DNA of 64,000 nt from Pseudodesulfovibrio aespoeensis Aspo-2 (GCF_000176915.2 NC_014844.1:1364001-1428000); one strand, 5' to 3'. Counted from the stretch's first letter, positions 28,943 to 38,008 are shown. Numbers and translations are program-made. The notes: a model not told the origin generated them from the sequence alone.

Positions 28943-29673
28943 TGCGGGGCCTTGCCGCCTTGGCGCGTCGGCTCGACCCGCGCCTCAAGCTGGGGGCGGC
29001 CCTGGTTCTTGGTCCGGTGTTGTGGCTGGTGGGGGCGGCGCAGGCCGGGGCGTGCGCGTTGGTCCTGCTGGCGCTGGTCGCACCCCTGGCCGCGGACCAC
29101 CCCCTTGGCGGGCGCATGGTGCGCAGTCTTCTCCTCTTCGTGGTCTTCTGGGTGGCGGCCAAGGCCGGGCTTGACGCGCTCTCCGGTCTGCCCCTGGGCG
29201 CGATCTCGGCTGGCGCTGGCGAGCTGGCAATCCGTCTTGCCGCGCTGCTCCTGCTCGGCCTGTTCCTGGCTCTGTCCTCGTCGGCCCGCGCCCTGGGGAT
29301 GGCCGTGGCCTGGGCTGTGCGCCCGGTTGTCGGGCGCGAACAGGCATGGCGGCTGGCCCTTTCCCTCGCTCTCATGGTTCATTTCCTGCCCCTGTGTCTC
29401 TCCACGGTTTCGCAGGTCAGACAGACCATGGCCCGCCGATGCCCACGGTGCGGGTTTTTCCTGCGCATGGTCGTGATTCCCCAGGCCGTGATCCGCGCCT
29501 TGGGCCAGAAGACCTGGAACCAGACCCTGGCCGTGGCCGGGCGCAACCTGGACCGGCCCGAGGCCTGGGAGCCGGACTTTTCCTGGACCAGCCGCGACAC
29601 TCTGCTGTGTCTGCTGGTGATTTGCGCCCTGGCCGGGTTGATTTTCCCGGTCATTTTCGTCCCTTCCCCGTAA
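28939..29673 (+). CDS. ECF transporter transmembrane subunit (CbiQ/EcfT-like)
   Basis: 244 residues; the ATG at 28939 overlaps the preceding stop by 4 nt. Five or so hydrophobic spans (ALVLGPVLWLVGAAQAGACALVLL; LLLFVVFWVAAKAGL; LAALLLLGLFLALSSS; LALSLALMVHFLPLCL; LLCLLVICALAGLIFPVIF). The cytoplasmic coupling helices are represented by TMARRCPRCGFFLR and AVAGRNLDR, diverged from the usual A-x-E-A-R-G motif. It would pair with the ATPase and an S-component that is not in this window. Confidence 0.8.
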   Translation: MMRGLAALARRLDPRLKLGAALVLGPVLWLVGAAQAGACALVLLALVAPLAADHPLGGRMVRSLLLFVVFWVAAKAGLDALSGLPLGAISAGAGELAIRLAALLLLGLFLALSSSARALGMAVAWAVRPVVGREQAWRLALSLALMVHFLPLCLSTVSQVRQTMARRCPRCGFFLRMVVIPQAVIRALGQKTWNQTLAVAGRNLDRPEAWEPDFSWTSRDTLLCLLVICALAGLIFPVIFVPSP

Positions 29674-29714
29674 TCCTCCCCATTTCTGACGGGCGTTGCC
29701 CCCTGTGGTGCGAG

Positions 29715-29744
29715 TTGACGCCCTCGGACCATGTGCCGTATCCT
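29715..29744 (+). promoter_or_regulatory. putative promoter of the rhodanese fusion gene
   Basis: TTGACG (29715-29720), 18-nt spacer, TATCCT (29739-29744), 65 nt before the ATG. Confidence 0.5.
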
Positions 29745-29809
29745 TTTGAGAATGGGGCAATCCCGTTGCGTCCCATTCCCGACGATGATGTCATACAGCC
29801 GAGGGAGCC

Positions 29810-30667
29810 ATGACCACAGCCGCGAAGACCATGAGTGTTGATCAGGCCAGGGCGTTTCTGGACCGGCGGTCGCCAGGGGACCACAGCCTGCTCGATGTCC
29901 GGCAGGGCTGGGAGTACGAGGAGTTTCACCTGCCCGGAGCACGCCACGTCCCCCTGGCCGACCTGCTCGACCGGCTGGACGAGATCGACCGTGACAAGCC
30001 GGTGCTGGTCTATTGCCTGTCCGGCGGACGGAGCCACTCGGCGGCGAGCCTGCTCGACGGGCAGGGATATGCGGATGTGGCCACCATGGCGGGCGGGATC
30101 ATGGCCTGGCAGGGGCAGACGGCCTTTGGCCCCGCAGCGCTCGGCATGGTCGAGTTCACGGGCCGGGAGACGCCGCAGGAGGTGGTGCTCAAGGCGTACG
30201 CCATGGAGAACATCCTGCAGGAATTCTACATTCTCCGGGCCGATCTGGCCGAGACCCTGGAGCGCATTGAGCTGTTCATGGAGCTGGCTGGCTTTGAGGA
30301 CCGTCACAAGGACACCCTGTTCGCCCTCTATCAGAAGCTCATGGGCGAGAAGATGGACCGGAAGCTCTTTGACGAGGTGGCCCTGGCCGGGGCTGGTGCC
30401 AAGGGCGGAGCCGGTGCCGGGGAAGCTGTTGCCGAGGGCGGAGTGGGCATCCTGGAATACCTCGATGTCTTTGGCGAGGCCTTTGACGCGGACCAGGGCG
30501 TGCTCCAGTTCGCGTCCATGATCGAGGCGCAGGCCCTGGACTACTATCTGCGTTGCGGGAGGCGGGCGGAGCGGGACGACGCCCGTGATGTCTTCGCCAC
30601 CCTGGCCAGGGAGGAGAAGGCGCACCTCAAGCTCCTGGCCCGGTTCATGGACAGGCGCGGGGAATAA
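29810..30667 (+). CDS. rhodanese domain fused to ferritin-like domain
   Basis: 285 residues. Residues 1-110 are a rhodanese module with the active-site loop CLSGGRS. Residues ~125-285 form a four-helix ferritin/rubrerythrin-like domain with metal-type carboxylates and histidines (AMENILQEFYI, EDRHKD, ASMIEAQALDYYLRC, LAREEKAHLKLLARF). An Ala/Gly linker (GAGAKGGAGAGEAVAEGG) divides the helical domain. A role in sulfur handling combined with peroxide or sulfide detoxification is inferred. GGGAG lies about 6 nt before ATG 29810. Confidence 0.85.
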   Translation: MTTAAKTMSVDQARAFLDRRSPGDHSLLDVRQGWEYEEFHLPGARHVPLADLLDRLDEIDRDKPVLVYCLSGGRSHSAASLLDGQGYADVATMAGGIMAWQGQTAFGPAALGMVEFTGRETPQEVVLKAYAMENILQEFYILRADLAETLERIELFMELAGFEDRHKDTLFALYQKLMGEKMDRKLFDEVALAGAGAKGGAGAGEAVAEGGVGILEYLDVFGEAFDADQGVLQFASMIEAQALDYYLRCGRRAERDDARDVFATLAREEKAHLKLLARFMDRRGE

Positions 30668-30682
30668 CCCGCTGGCAGGATG

Positions 30683-31579
30683 TCAGGCCGACCGGATCAG
30701 TGTGGCCGCCCGTCGCCGCAGGAGCAGGGCGCGCAGGTTGGGGATCACGATGCCGAGGATGATCAGGACTGTGCCGCCGATCTGCAGGAGCGCCACCTGT
30801 TCGCCGAGCAGGATCGCTGCCCCGGCCAGGGTGACCACCGGCTCCACCGACGAGAAGATCGAGGCATAGGCGCTGCCCACTTTTTCCACGGCCATGTAGA
30901 GGAATGACACGGCCACCACCCCCGGCACCACGCCCAGCGACACGCCGAAAACCACCCGCTCCCAGGTGGGGGAGAGCCACGCCGCCGGATCGCCGGACAG
31001 GGTGAAGGAGATTGCGGCAAAGAACATGACGTAGAAGGTGGCGGTCAGGGGTTTCAGTTTCCTGAGCAGCACCTGCACCAGCAGGAGGTAGCAGGAAAAG
31101 AAGCACATGGCCCCTACGGCGTAGAGTAGCCCCACCGGGTTGGCCTCTTTCAGGAACGCGTCGTAGAACACGAGGCAGCAGCCGCCAAGCACCAGGGCCA
31201 GCGAGCCGAGCACCACGCGATTGAGCTTCATCCCCAGAAAGACCGCCGAGAGCAGGGTCACGCTCACCGGGTAGAAATACAGGATCAGCGCGGTGGTGGA
31301 GGCGGGTATGGTCTCAAGGGCCCGGACAAAGCATGTGGTCTGGAGCCAGTAGACGACCAGGCCGAGCAGGGCGCACCGGGCCAGCCCGGAGCGGGAGATA
31401 ACCAGGAGCGAGCGGTCGCGCAGGAGCATGAACGTGCCGAGAACGACGACGGCGTAGGTGAAGCGGTACTGCATCATCTCGCTGCCCGAAAGGCCCGCGT
31501 CGTAGCCGAGCTTGACCAGGACGGCCAGGGAGCCGAAGGCCACGGCAGAGATGACGGCGTAGACGAGTCCCTGGAACAT
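30683..31579 (-). CDS. EamA/DMT-family transporter
   Basis: 298 residues starting MFQGLVYAVISAVAFGSLAV, with ten predicted membrane spans and the duplicated EamA five-helix unit (second repeat from about residue 150). The PVSVTLLSAVFLGMKLN and EPVVTLAGAAILLGEQ segments are family hallmarks. It exports metabolites or drugs; the substrate is unknown. ATG 31579 is chosen with GGGAAG just upstream; a longer frame reaches into tlyA. It is the last gene of the minus-strand block. Confidence 0.85.
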   Translation of the reverse strand: MFQGLVYAVISAVAFGSLAVLVKLGYDAGLSGSEMMQYRFTYAVVVLGTFMLLRDRSLLVISRSGLARCALLGLVVYWLQTTCFVRALETIPASTTALILYFYPVSVTLLSAVFLGMKLNRVVLGSLALVLGGCCLVFYDAFLKEANPVGLLYAVGAMCFFSCYLLLVQVLLRKLKPLTATFYVMFFAAISFTLSGDPAAWLSPTWERVVFGVSLGVVPGVVAVSFLYMAVEKVGSAYASIFSSVEPVVTLAGAAILLGEQVALLQIGGTVLIILGIVIPNLRALLLRRRAATLIRSA

Positions 31580-31638
31580 GCTCTTCCCGAATGGATTGAA
31601 TTTGTTGGATGCGAGACTGGTACGCCGGGTCCGGGGGA

Positions 31639-32388
31639 TCAGGCAAGTCTTTTCATGTAGGCCAGATATTCCTGGTTGCCCTTGGGGCCGAGAATGCACG
31701 AGGGGACTACGCCTGCCACGGTCAATCCCAACTCGTCGCGGCAGAATCCGGTCACCATGTCCACGGCCTTCTGTCTCAGGGTCTCGTCGCGGACCACGCC
31801 CTTGTCGGTCTGGCCCGGTCCCAGTTCGAACTGCGGTTTGATGAGCGCCACCACCTCGCCGCCGGGCCGCAGAAACTGCAGGCACGCGGGCAGGATCTTG
31901 GTCAGGGAGATGAAAGAGACATCAGCCACCACCACATCCACCGGCTCCGGGATGAGATCCGGTCCGGCGTGGCGCACGTTGGTCCGCTCCAGGTTGATGA
32001 CCCTGGCGTCCTGCCTGAGTTTCTCGTGGAGCTGGCCGTAGCCTACATCCGCCGCGTAGACGCGCACCGCTCCGTGCTGGAGCAGGCAGTCGGTGAAGCC
32101 GCCGGTGGAGGCTCCGGCGTCCAGGGCCACCGCGCCAGCGAAGTCGAGGCCGAACTCCTCAATGGCCGTGAGCAGCTTGTGCGCCCCGCGCGATACATAA
32201 CAGTCATCGCCGGGAACCACGAATTCGGTGTCCTCGTCGAACTGCTGGCCGGGTTTGGACACCGGGATCTTCTGGCCCCGGTCCAGAGAGTGGACCTCGC
32301 CTGCCATGATCAGACGCTTGGCCTTCTCGCGGCTCTCCACGAGGCCGGATGCCGCCAGCAGATGGTCGGCGCGGTATTTCTTGGGCAT
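31639..32388 (-). CDS. tlyA: TlyA-family rRNA 2'-O-methyltransferase / hemolysin-type protein
   Basis: 249 residues. An S4 RNA-binding domain (RADHLLAASGLVESREKAKRLI) is followed by an FtsJ-like methyltransferase with YVSRGAHKLLTAIE, the SAM site ALDAGASTGGFTDCLL and VVADVSFISLTKILP, ending near the KPQFELG motif. TlyA enzymes methylate ribosomal RNA riboses (capreomycin target sites in mycobacteria). It lies 8 bp after thrC on the same strand. Confidence 0.92.
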   Translation of the reverse strand: MPKKYRADHLLAASGLVESREKAKRLIMAGEVHSLDRGQKIPVSKPGQQFDEDTEFVVPGDDCYVSRGAHKLLTAIEEFGLDFAGAVALDAGASTGGFTDCLLQHGAVRVYAADVGYGQLHEKLRQDARVINLERTNVRHAGPDLIPEPVDVVVADVSFISLTKILPACLQFLRPGGEVVALIKPQFELGPGQTDKGVVRDETLRQKAVDMVTGFCRDELGLTVAGVVPSCILGPKGNQEYLAYMKRLA

Positions 32389-32396
32389 GGCCGGTC

Positions 32397-33845
32397 CTAC
32401 TTCTTCTCCAGTCCCAGCCGGGCGACGATGTTCTCCGCCGTGGTCCGGGTGAATTCCTCGGGCGAGAGGCGCGCCTTGTCCTCGGGCGAGATGACCAGCG
32501 CGGGCTTGTTGGCCAGGGCCATGTCCGGCACCACCTCAAACTCCGGCGGGAAGGCGTTTTCGAAATACATGGTCTGGAAATCCACAAACTTGAGCTGGTG
32601 GGCCGTGGAGTCGAGCACGCACAGTTCGTCGGGCGAGACCAGCCCAAGCTCCAGGGCGCGCTTGGCCCCGGCAAAGGATTCGCCACCCTGGGTACAGGCG
32701 ATGTGTCCGTTGCGGTTGGCCTGGATCATGGAATCCATGATCTGCTGCTCGGTCACCTGGATCACCTGGAAGGCGTCGGCACCTGCCACGGCCTCGAATT
32801 TCTCGGCAAAGTGGCGCACGCGCGGGAAGGAGACCGGGTTGCCGATCATGGCCGCCTGGGCCACGGACGGGGTCACGGTCACGGGGCGGTAGTGCCGCTC
32901 CTTGGGGTCGTCCACGGCGTAGTAGCGGTAGACCGGGTCCGCATGGTGCGACTGGACGCCGAAGATGCGCGGCAGGCTGGTGATGACGTCAAGTTCGTGA
33001 AGCTTGAGGAATCCGGCCATGATGGCCGTGATGTTGCCCGCGTTGCCGATGGGCACGAAGATGCATGTGTCGCGCAAATCCCAGTCGAACCACTGGGCGA
33101 CCTCAAAGGCGTAGGATTCCTGGCCGAGGATGCGCCAGGCGTTCTTGGAGTTGAGCAGGGCCACGCGGTAGTTGTCGGCCAGATGCTCGACCACCTTCAT
33201 GCAGTCGTCGAACACGCCCGGCACTTCGAGCACCACCGCGCCCGAGCCGAGCGGCTGGGCGAGCTGGGCCGGGGTGACCTTGCCGTGGGGCAGGATGACC
33301 ACCGAGGTGATGGCCCCGCCCACATAAGAGGCGTAGAGGGCCGCAGCCGCCGAGGTGTCGCCCGTGGAGGCGCAGACCGTGAGGATGGAGTCCCAGCCGT
33401 GCTTGCGGATGAGGGCGCGCAGGTAGGAGAAGCCACAGGCCATGCCCCGGTCCTTGAAAGACGCGGACGGGTTCTGGCCATCGTTCTTGTAGGCGGTGCG
33501 CAGACCCGTGGCCGCGTTGAGCCCTGGGGATGATTCCACCAGCGGGGTGTTGCCCTCACCCAGGTAGACTATGTCCTCCTCCTCCAGCACCGGAGCCATC
33601 AGTTCGTAGAACCGGAACACGCCGCGCAGCGCGGTGCGCTTGGAGGCAGCGCGCGCGTCGAAGATTCTTCGCCACTCTTCGCCCGGCGTCTTCTTCAGTT
33701 CGTTGAAGTCGAGGTTGTCGAGCAGGAACACGCCGCCGCACTCGGGGCAGGTGTAATACAACTCGTCGGCGGGGTACCGCTGGCCGCATCCGAGACAGAA
33801 GTATTCCATGCGTCCGCGATAGGTGGGGAAGAGATCGGCAGTCAT
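32397..33845 (-). CDS. thrC: threonine synthase
   Basis: 482 residues from the ATG at 33845. The N-terminal zinc-ribbon (CLGCGQRYPADELYYTCPEC) is common in one ThrC branch. The PLP lysine is in NPSASFKDRG and the phosphate-binding loop is PIGNAGNIT. It converts O-phosphohomoserine to threonine. It sits between a DUF456 gene and tlyA in the rpsF-led block. An upstream in-frame extension to 33935 has no ribosome site. Confidence 0.94.
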   Translation of the reverse strand: MTADLFPTYRGRMEYFCLGCGQRYPADELYYTCPECGGVFLLDNLDFNELKKTPGEEWRRIFDARAASKRTALRGVFRFYELMAPVLEEEDIVYLGEGNTPLVESSPGLNAATGLRTAYKNDGQNPSASFKDRGMACGFSYLRALIRKHGWDSILTVCASTGDTSAAAALYASYVGGAITSVVILPHGKVTPAQLAQPLGSGAVVLEVPGVFDDCMKVVEHLADNYRVALLNSKNAWRILGQESYAFEVAQWFDWDLRDTCIFVPIGNAGNITAIMAGFLKLHELDVITSLPRIFGVQSHHADPVYRYYAVDDPKERHYRPVTVTPSVAQAAMIGNPVSFPRVRHFAEKFEAVAGADAFQVIQVTEQQIMDSMIQANRNGHIACTQGGESFAGAKRALELGLVSPDELCVLDSTAHQLKFVDFQTMYFENAFPPEFEVVPDMALANKPALVISPEDKARLSPEEFTRTTAENIVARLGLEKK

Positions 33846-33970
33846 AGCATCACCCGGCTGAAAGAGGTTCTCTGGTCTGGGATCGCCGCAAACGGCCCCA
33901 CAAAGTCGCTCAAAACCCGGCGTCGCGCAAGCCAAATGTGGGAAGGCAGCCTGTCAGGCCATGGAGGGGC

Positions 33971-34468
33971 TCAGGGCCAGATGCGGGGAATGGCGAGGAT
34001 GACCATGGCCGCGCCCACGGCGGTCTTGACCGTGAAGCCGAGGGCCTTGCCCACGAACGCCCCCTTGGCTGCGCGCAACGCCTCGGTCCGGCTGCGGCCC
34101 GGCATCTCCACCAGCAGGCAGCCGAGGTATGCGCCGGCCAGCGCACCGGGCAGCGCGCCCAGGCCAAAAAGAAAGGGCACGCCCAGAATGGCGCCGACCA
34201 CGGCCCCGACAATGCCGCCGAAGTTGCCGCGCCGGGTTGCGCCGTAGCGGTCCGCGCCCCATGCCTGGAGGCCGAATTCGAGCACCTCGGCCAGGAGGGC
34301 GAGCACGGCCAGGATGATGACGAAGGTCCAGTCCATGGATGCGGGGTGGAGCCATTTCCACAGGGCCACGATCCCCAGAGCCACCCAGTTGGCGGGCATG
34401 CTGGCGATCTGTAGCACCTGCGACAGGAGCAGGGACAGGATGGCGAGGGTCGCCCAGACGTAGGCCAC
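33971..34468 (-). CDS. DUF456 membrane protein
   Basis: 165 residues with four to five hydrophobic segments. The central Gly-rich GGIVGAVVGAILGVPFLFGLGALPGALAGAYLG and LAEVLEFGLQAWGADRYGATR are characteristic of DUF456. Function unknown; family members are small inner-membrane proteins with glycine-zipper packing. It begins 3 nt after paaK ends, so it is in the same transcript. Confidence 0.8.
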   Translation of the reverse strand: MAYVWATLAILSLLLSQVLQIASMPANWVALGIVALWKWLHPASMDWTFVIILAVLALLAEVLEFGLQAWGADRYGATRRGNFGGIVGAVVGAILGVPFLFGLGALPGALAGAYLGCLLVEMPGRSRTEALRAAKGAFVGKALGFTVKTAVGAAMVILAIPRIWP

Positions 34469-34471
34469 GGG

Positions 34472-35770
34472 TTAGTCCTTGTTCCGGTTGTCGATGACGC
34501 GCACGGCCTTGCCCTCGGCCTTGGGAATGGTGTCGTGCTGGACCAGCTCCACGCGCGGGGTGAGCAGGATCTCGTTGCACAGGTTCTTGGCGATCCGTTT
34601 CTGAAGCCCCTGCAACGAGCGCATGTCTTCCACGAAATATTCGTTCTTGATCTCCACCTTGACCTTCATCTGGTCGGACACGCCCTCGGTCACCAGCTCG
34701 ATGAGGTAGTTCTGGCCCACCTCGGGCATGGCCATCAGGCACTGCTCGATCTGCATGGGGTAGATGTTCACGCCCTTGAGGATGATCATGTCGTCGGCCC
34801 GGCCCGCGATGCGGTCGATGCGGCGATGGGTGCGGCCACAGGCGCACTGGCCCGGAATGAAGCGGGTCAGGTCGCGGGTGCGGTAGCGGATGATGGGCAT
34901 GCCCTCGCGGGTCAGGGTGGTCATGACCAACTCTCCGATCTCGCCTTCGGCCACGTGTTCGCCAGTCTCGGGGTTGATGATCTCGGCGATGTAGGCGTCC
35001 TCCCAGAGGTGCATGCCGGTCTGGTGCAGACACTCGAAGGCCACGCCCGGGCCGTTCATTTCGGACAGGCCGTAGGAGTTGTACGCCTTGATGTGCATCA
35101 TCTCCTCGATCTTGCGTCGGGCCTCCTCGGTGTGCGGCTCCGCGCCGATGAGGGCGATGCGCCAGGGCATGTCCGCGGTGTCGAACCCTTCCTCGCGCAC
35201 CTTCTGGGCGAAATAGAGGGCAAAGGAGGGGATGATGTGCATGACCGTGACGTTGAAGTCGCGGATGAGCTTGATCTGTCGCCGGGTGTTGCCCGCGCCC
35301 GCCGGGATGGTCAGCATGCCCAAACGCTCGGACCCGTAGTGGATGCCCAGCCCGCCCGTGAACAGGCCGTAGCCGGACATGTTCTGGAGCACGTCGGACC
35401 TGCGGCAGCCGCAGGCGTACATGGAGCGCGCCATGAGGTCTGCCCAGGTCTCGAGATCCTTCTGGGTGTAGAAGACCGCCGTGGGCGTGCCCGTGGTGCC
35501 GGACGAGGCGTGCAGCCGGACGAAATCCTCCAGAGGCCGGGCGAGCATGCCGCAGGGATACTGGCTGCGCAGGTCGTCCTTGGTGGTGAAGGGCAACGAA
35601 GTGATGTCGGCAGGGGTGCGGATGCTCTCGGCATCAAATCCGGCCAAGCGCTCCTTGTAGAAGGGCGATTGGCGGGCGATGGCAAGGGTGTCTCTGAGTC
35701 GCCGGGCCTGGAGTGCTTCCAGGTCTGCGCGGTCCATGGCTTCAACTGAATCGAAATACATGTTTTTCAT
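34472..35770 (-). CDS. paaK: phenylacetate-CoA ligase-like adenylate-forming enzyme
   Basis: 432 residues. AMP-binding motifs are HASSGTTGTPTAV, YGLSEMNGPGV and RYRTRD; a C-terminal lysine region NIYPMQIEQCLM precedes the PaaK C-terminal domain. A CACGRTH segment matches the zinc/cysteine loop seen in many anaerobe PaaK homologues. It activates an aryl acid with CoA; the true substrate may be phenylacetate or indoleacetate. The ATG at 35770 lacks a clear ribosome site (ATG 35761 is the alternative). It lies 10 bp after dnaB. Confidence 0.88.
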   Translation of the reverse strand: MKNMYFDSVEAMDRADLEALQARRLRDTLAIARQSPFYKERLAGFDAESIRTPADITSLPFTTKDDLRSQYPCGMLARPLEDFVRLHASSGTTGTPTAVFYTQKDLETWADLMARSMYACGCRRSDVLQNMSGYGLFTGGLGIHYGSERLGMLTIPAGAGNTRRQIKLIRDFNVTVMHIIPSFALYFAQKVREEGFDTADMPWRIALIGAEPHTEEARRKIEEMMHIKAYNSYGLSEMNGPGVAFECLHQTGMHLWEDAYIAEIINPETGEHVAEGEIGELVMTTLTREGMPIIRYRTRDLTRFIPGQCACGRTHRRIDRIAGRADDMIILKGVNIYPMQIEQCLMAMPEVGQNYLIELVTEGVSDQMKVKVEIKNEYFVEDMRSLQGLQKRIAKNLCNEILLTPRVELVQHDTIPKAEGKAVRVIDNRNKD

Positions 35771-35780
35771 TGGGTTGGAG

Positions 35781-37226
35781 TTAGATCCCTTCCGGGAGTT
35801 CCGAGGGATACGGGGTGGCGTCCATGTTTTCGAACAGGGTGAATTCCTTCTGGAAGAAGAGTTCACACTTGCCCACAGGGCCGTTACGCTGCTTAGCGAT
35901 GATGATTTCCGCATGGTTTTTCAGCGGGTTGTCCTCGCTCTTGTTGTAGGCGGCGTCGCGGTAGAGGAAGACGATGATGTCCGCGTCCTGCTCAATGGCG
36001 CCCGATTCGCGCAGGTCGGCCATCATGGGCCGCTTGTCCGTGCGCTCCTCCACCTTGCGGTTGAGCTGGGAGAGGGCGATGACCGGAAGGTTGAGTTCCT
36101 TGGCCAGGGCCTTCATGCTCCGGGAGATTTCCGAGATCTCCTGCTCGCGCGAGTCGGTGCGGTTGCTGGCGCGCATGAGCTGGAGGTAGTCCACGATGAC
36201 CAGCCCGAGGTTGTGCTCGGCCTTGAGGCGGCGGCAGCGCGCCTGGAGTTCCAGGGTGGAGAGGGCGGGCGTGTCGTCGATGAAGATGGGGGCCTGGGAC
36301 AGAATGTCGCCCGCGGCGTAGAGTTTTTGCCAGTCCTGGTCGTCGAGGTAGCCGGTACGCAGGTTTTGCAGCCCCACCTTGGCCTGCACTGCCAGCAGGC
36401 GGGTCATGAGCTGCTCCATGCTCATTTCGAGGGAAAAGATGACCGTGGGGGTCTCGGACCGGGCCGCGGCGCGCAGGGCCACATTGAGGGCAAAGGCGGT
36501 CTTGCCCATGGAGGGACGCCCGGCCATGATGATCAGATCCGACTTCTGGAGCCCGGCGGTCATGGCGTCAAAGGCGTGGTAGTGGGTGGCGATGCCGGTG
36601 ATGGCCGACTTGTTCTCGTATTTTCGGGTCAGGTCCTCGAACACCCGGTCGAGCAGCCGCTTGCTGTCGATCTGGTTGGCGTTGCCCTTGGACTGGGCGA
36701 TGTTGAATATCTGCTTTTCGGATTCGCCCAGCAGTTCATCGACATCGCCCGCCTCGTAGCAGTTGGTGATGATGGTGCTTGAGGCGTCGATGAGGCGGCG
36801 CAGGATCGCCTTGTCGCGGACGATCTTGGCGTGGTGCATGGCGTTGGCCGCGCTGAACACCGAGTCCGCCAGCTCGAAGAGATAGACCGGGCCGCCGATG
36901 GTCTCAAGGGTGCCCGAGGTTTCGAGCTGGTCCTTGACCGTGACCAGATCGATGGGTTTTTGCCTGTTGTAGAGTTCGATGAAGGCCTGGAAGATGGTCC
37001 GGTGCGCCGGGGAGTAGAAATCGTCGGCGTCAATGATGTCCACCAGTTCGTGGAACATGGTGTTTGACTGGAACACGCCGCCTATAACAGCTTGTTCCGC
37101 TTCGAGATTCTGTGGGGGGAGTTTGCGTAAGAGATCGGAAGAGGCCCTTTCTAGGGCCTCTTCCGAATGTGAGTCGTACTGGCCTGCTCTAGGCCTCTGC
37201 TGTTTCGGCGTCTTCGGACTGTGCAT
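35781..37226 (-). CDS. dnaB: replicative DNA helicase
   Basis: 481 residues. The N-terminal DnaB domain begins PPQNLEAEQAVIGGVF; the RecA-like core has Walker A GRPSMGKTAF and DYLQLMRASNR. It unwinds DNA at the fork. The only start that keeps the conserved N-terminus is ATG 37226 (or TTG 37235), both inside the 3' end of rplI, so the genes overlap by about 38 nt. A 13-bp perfect hairpin (37136-37165) lies within its first codons, giving an N-terminal extension MHSPKTPKQQ of low conservation. Confidence 0.93.
   Translation of the reverse strand: MHSPKTPKQQRPRAGQYDSHSEEALERASSDLLRKLPPQNLEAEQAVIGGVFQSNTMFHELVDIIDADDFYSPAHRTIFQAFIELYNRQKPIDLVTVKDQLETSGTLETIGGPVYLFELADSVFSAANAMHHAKIVRDKAILRRLIDASSTIITNCYEAGDVDELLGESEKQIFNIAQSKGNANQIDSKRLLDRVFEDLTRKYENKSAITGIATHYHAFDAMTAGLQKSDLIIMAGRPSMGKTAFALNVALRAAARSETPTVIFSLEMSMEQLMTRLLAVQAKVGLQNLRTGYLDDQDWQKLYAAGDILSQAPIFIDDTPALSTLELQARCRRLKAEHNLGLVIVDYLQLMRASNRTDSREQEISEISRSMKALAKELNLPVIALSQLNRKVEERTDKRPMMADLRESGAIEQDADIIVFLYRDAAYNKSEDNPLKNHAEIIIAKQRNGPVGKCELFFQKEFTLFENMDATPYPSELPEGI
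37136..37165 (-). promoter_or_regulatory. 13-bp hairpin inside the 5' end of dnaB
   Basis: CGGAAGAGGCCCT (37136-37148) and AGGGCCTCTTCCG (37153-37165) pair perfectly around a 4-nt loop. It falls just after rplI and inside dnaB codons, with no T-run. It may be an attenuator, RNA-processing or translation-control hairpin between ribosomal proteins and helicase. Confidence 0.6.
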
Positions 37227-37722
37227 CTTTAGCAACGGATCCCTTGGCCGCCGGAGCAGTTTCTTCGATGATGGAAGCGCCGTGGCGGACGACAGAGAGC
37301 TTCAGCTCGCCGTGAACGTCGGGGTGCAGCTTGACCTCGACCTCGTACTCGCCAAGCGAGCGGATGGGGTCGGACAGGACGATCTTCCTGCGGTCGATGT
37401 TGATGCCTGCGGCCTCAAGCACGTCGCCGATGTTGGTGGACGTGACCGAACCGTAGAGCTTGTCGCCTTCGCCCACGCGCACTTCGATGGTGAGGGGCGT
37501 GGCGGCGATGCGATCGGCCAGGCCCTGGGCCTGGGCGCGCAGGGAATTGGCATTCTCCTGCAGCTTGCGGCGCTCGAGCTCAAAAGCCTTGAGGTTGGCG
37601 GGGGTGGCGGGCTTGGCAAGTCCCTGAGGGATCAGGTAGTTGCGGCCATAGCCGGCCTTGACAGTAACGATTTCTCCGAGCCGACCCAGGGCATCGACAT
37701 CAGCGCGTAATATAAGTTTCAT
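37189..37722 (-). CDS. rplI: 50S ribosomal protein bL9
   Basis: 177 residues, slightly longer than the usual ~150 because of an Ala/Glu-rich C-terminal extension (KGSVAKDAQSEDAETAEA). The N-domain MKLILRADVDALGRLGEIVTVKAGYGRNYLIP is unmistakable. It binds 23S rRNA near the L1 stalk. GGAGGA precedes the ATG closely. It follows rpsR by 11 bp and overlaps dnaB. Confidence 0.97.
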   Translation of the reverse strand: MKLILRADVDALGRLGEIVTVKAGYGRNYLIPQGLAKPATPANLKAFELERRKLQENANSLRAQAQGLADRIAATPLTIEVRVGEGDKLYGSVTSTNIGDVLEAAGINIDRRKIVLSDPIRSLGEYEVEVKLHPDVHGELKLSVVRHGASIIEETAPAAKGSVAKDAQSEDAETAEA

Positions 37723-37733
37723 CAGTCCTCCTC

Positions 37734-37997
37734 CTACATGGAGCTCCGTTTCTTCACATCGGTGCTGTGAACGGTGGTGTAGAACAGAAGGGCCATTTGA
37801 CGGGCGCGCTTGATCTCGTTGGTCAGTCGGCGCTGATGCTTGGCGCAGGTGCCGGTGATGCGGCGGGCAATGATCTTGCCGCGCTCGGTCACGAAATCAC
37901 GAAGGATGTCGGTGCGCTTGTAGTCAAGGGGCAGTTCCTGGTCCGCGCAGAAGCGGCAGAACTTCTTCCTCGGGGTGAATTTCTTGCGAAATGCCAT
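37734..37997 (-). CDS. rpsR: 30S ribosomal protein bS18
   Basis: 87 residues with the central [36 protein letters not shown] core cut here as two parts: [10 protein letters not shown] and [13 protein letters not shown]. An N-terminal FCRFC and a later Cys indicate the zinc-binding (C+) form. It sits 11 nt after rpsF and forms the classical rpsF-rpsR-rplI cluster. Confidence 0.97.
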   Translation of the reverse strand: MAFRKKFTPRKKFCRFCADQELPLDYKRTDILRDFVTERGKIIARRITGTCAKHQRRLTNEIKRARQMALLFYTTVHSTDVKKRSSM

Positions 37998-38008
37998 GGT
38001 GAAACCTC

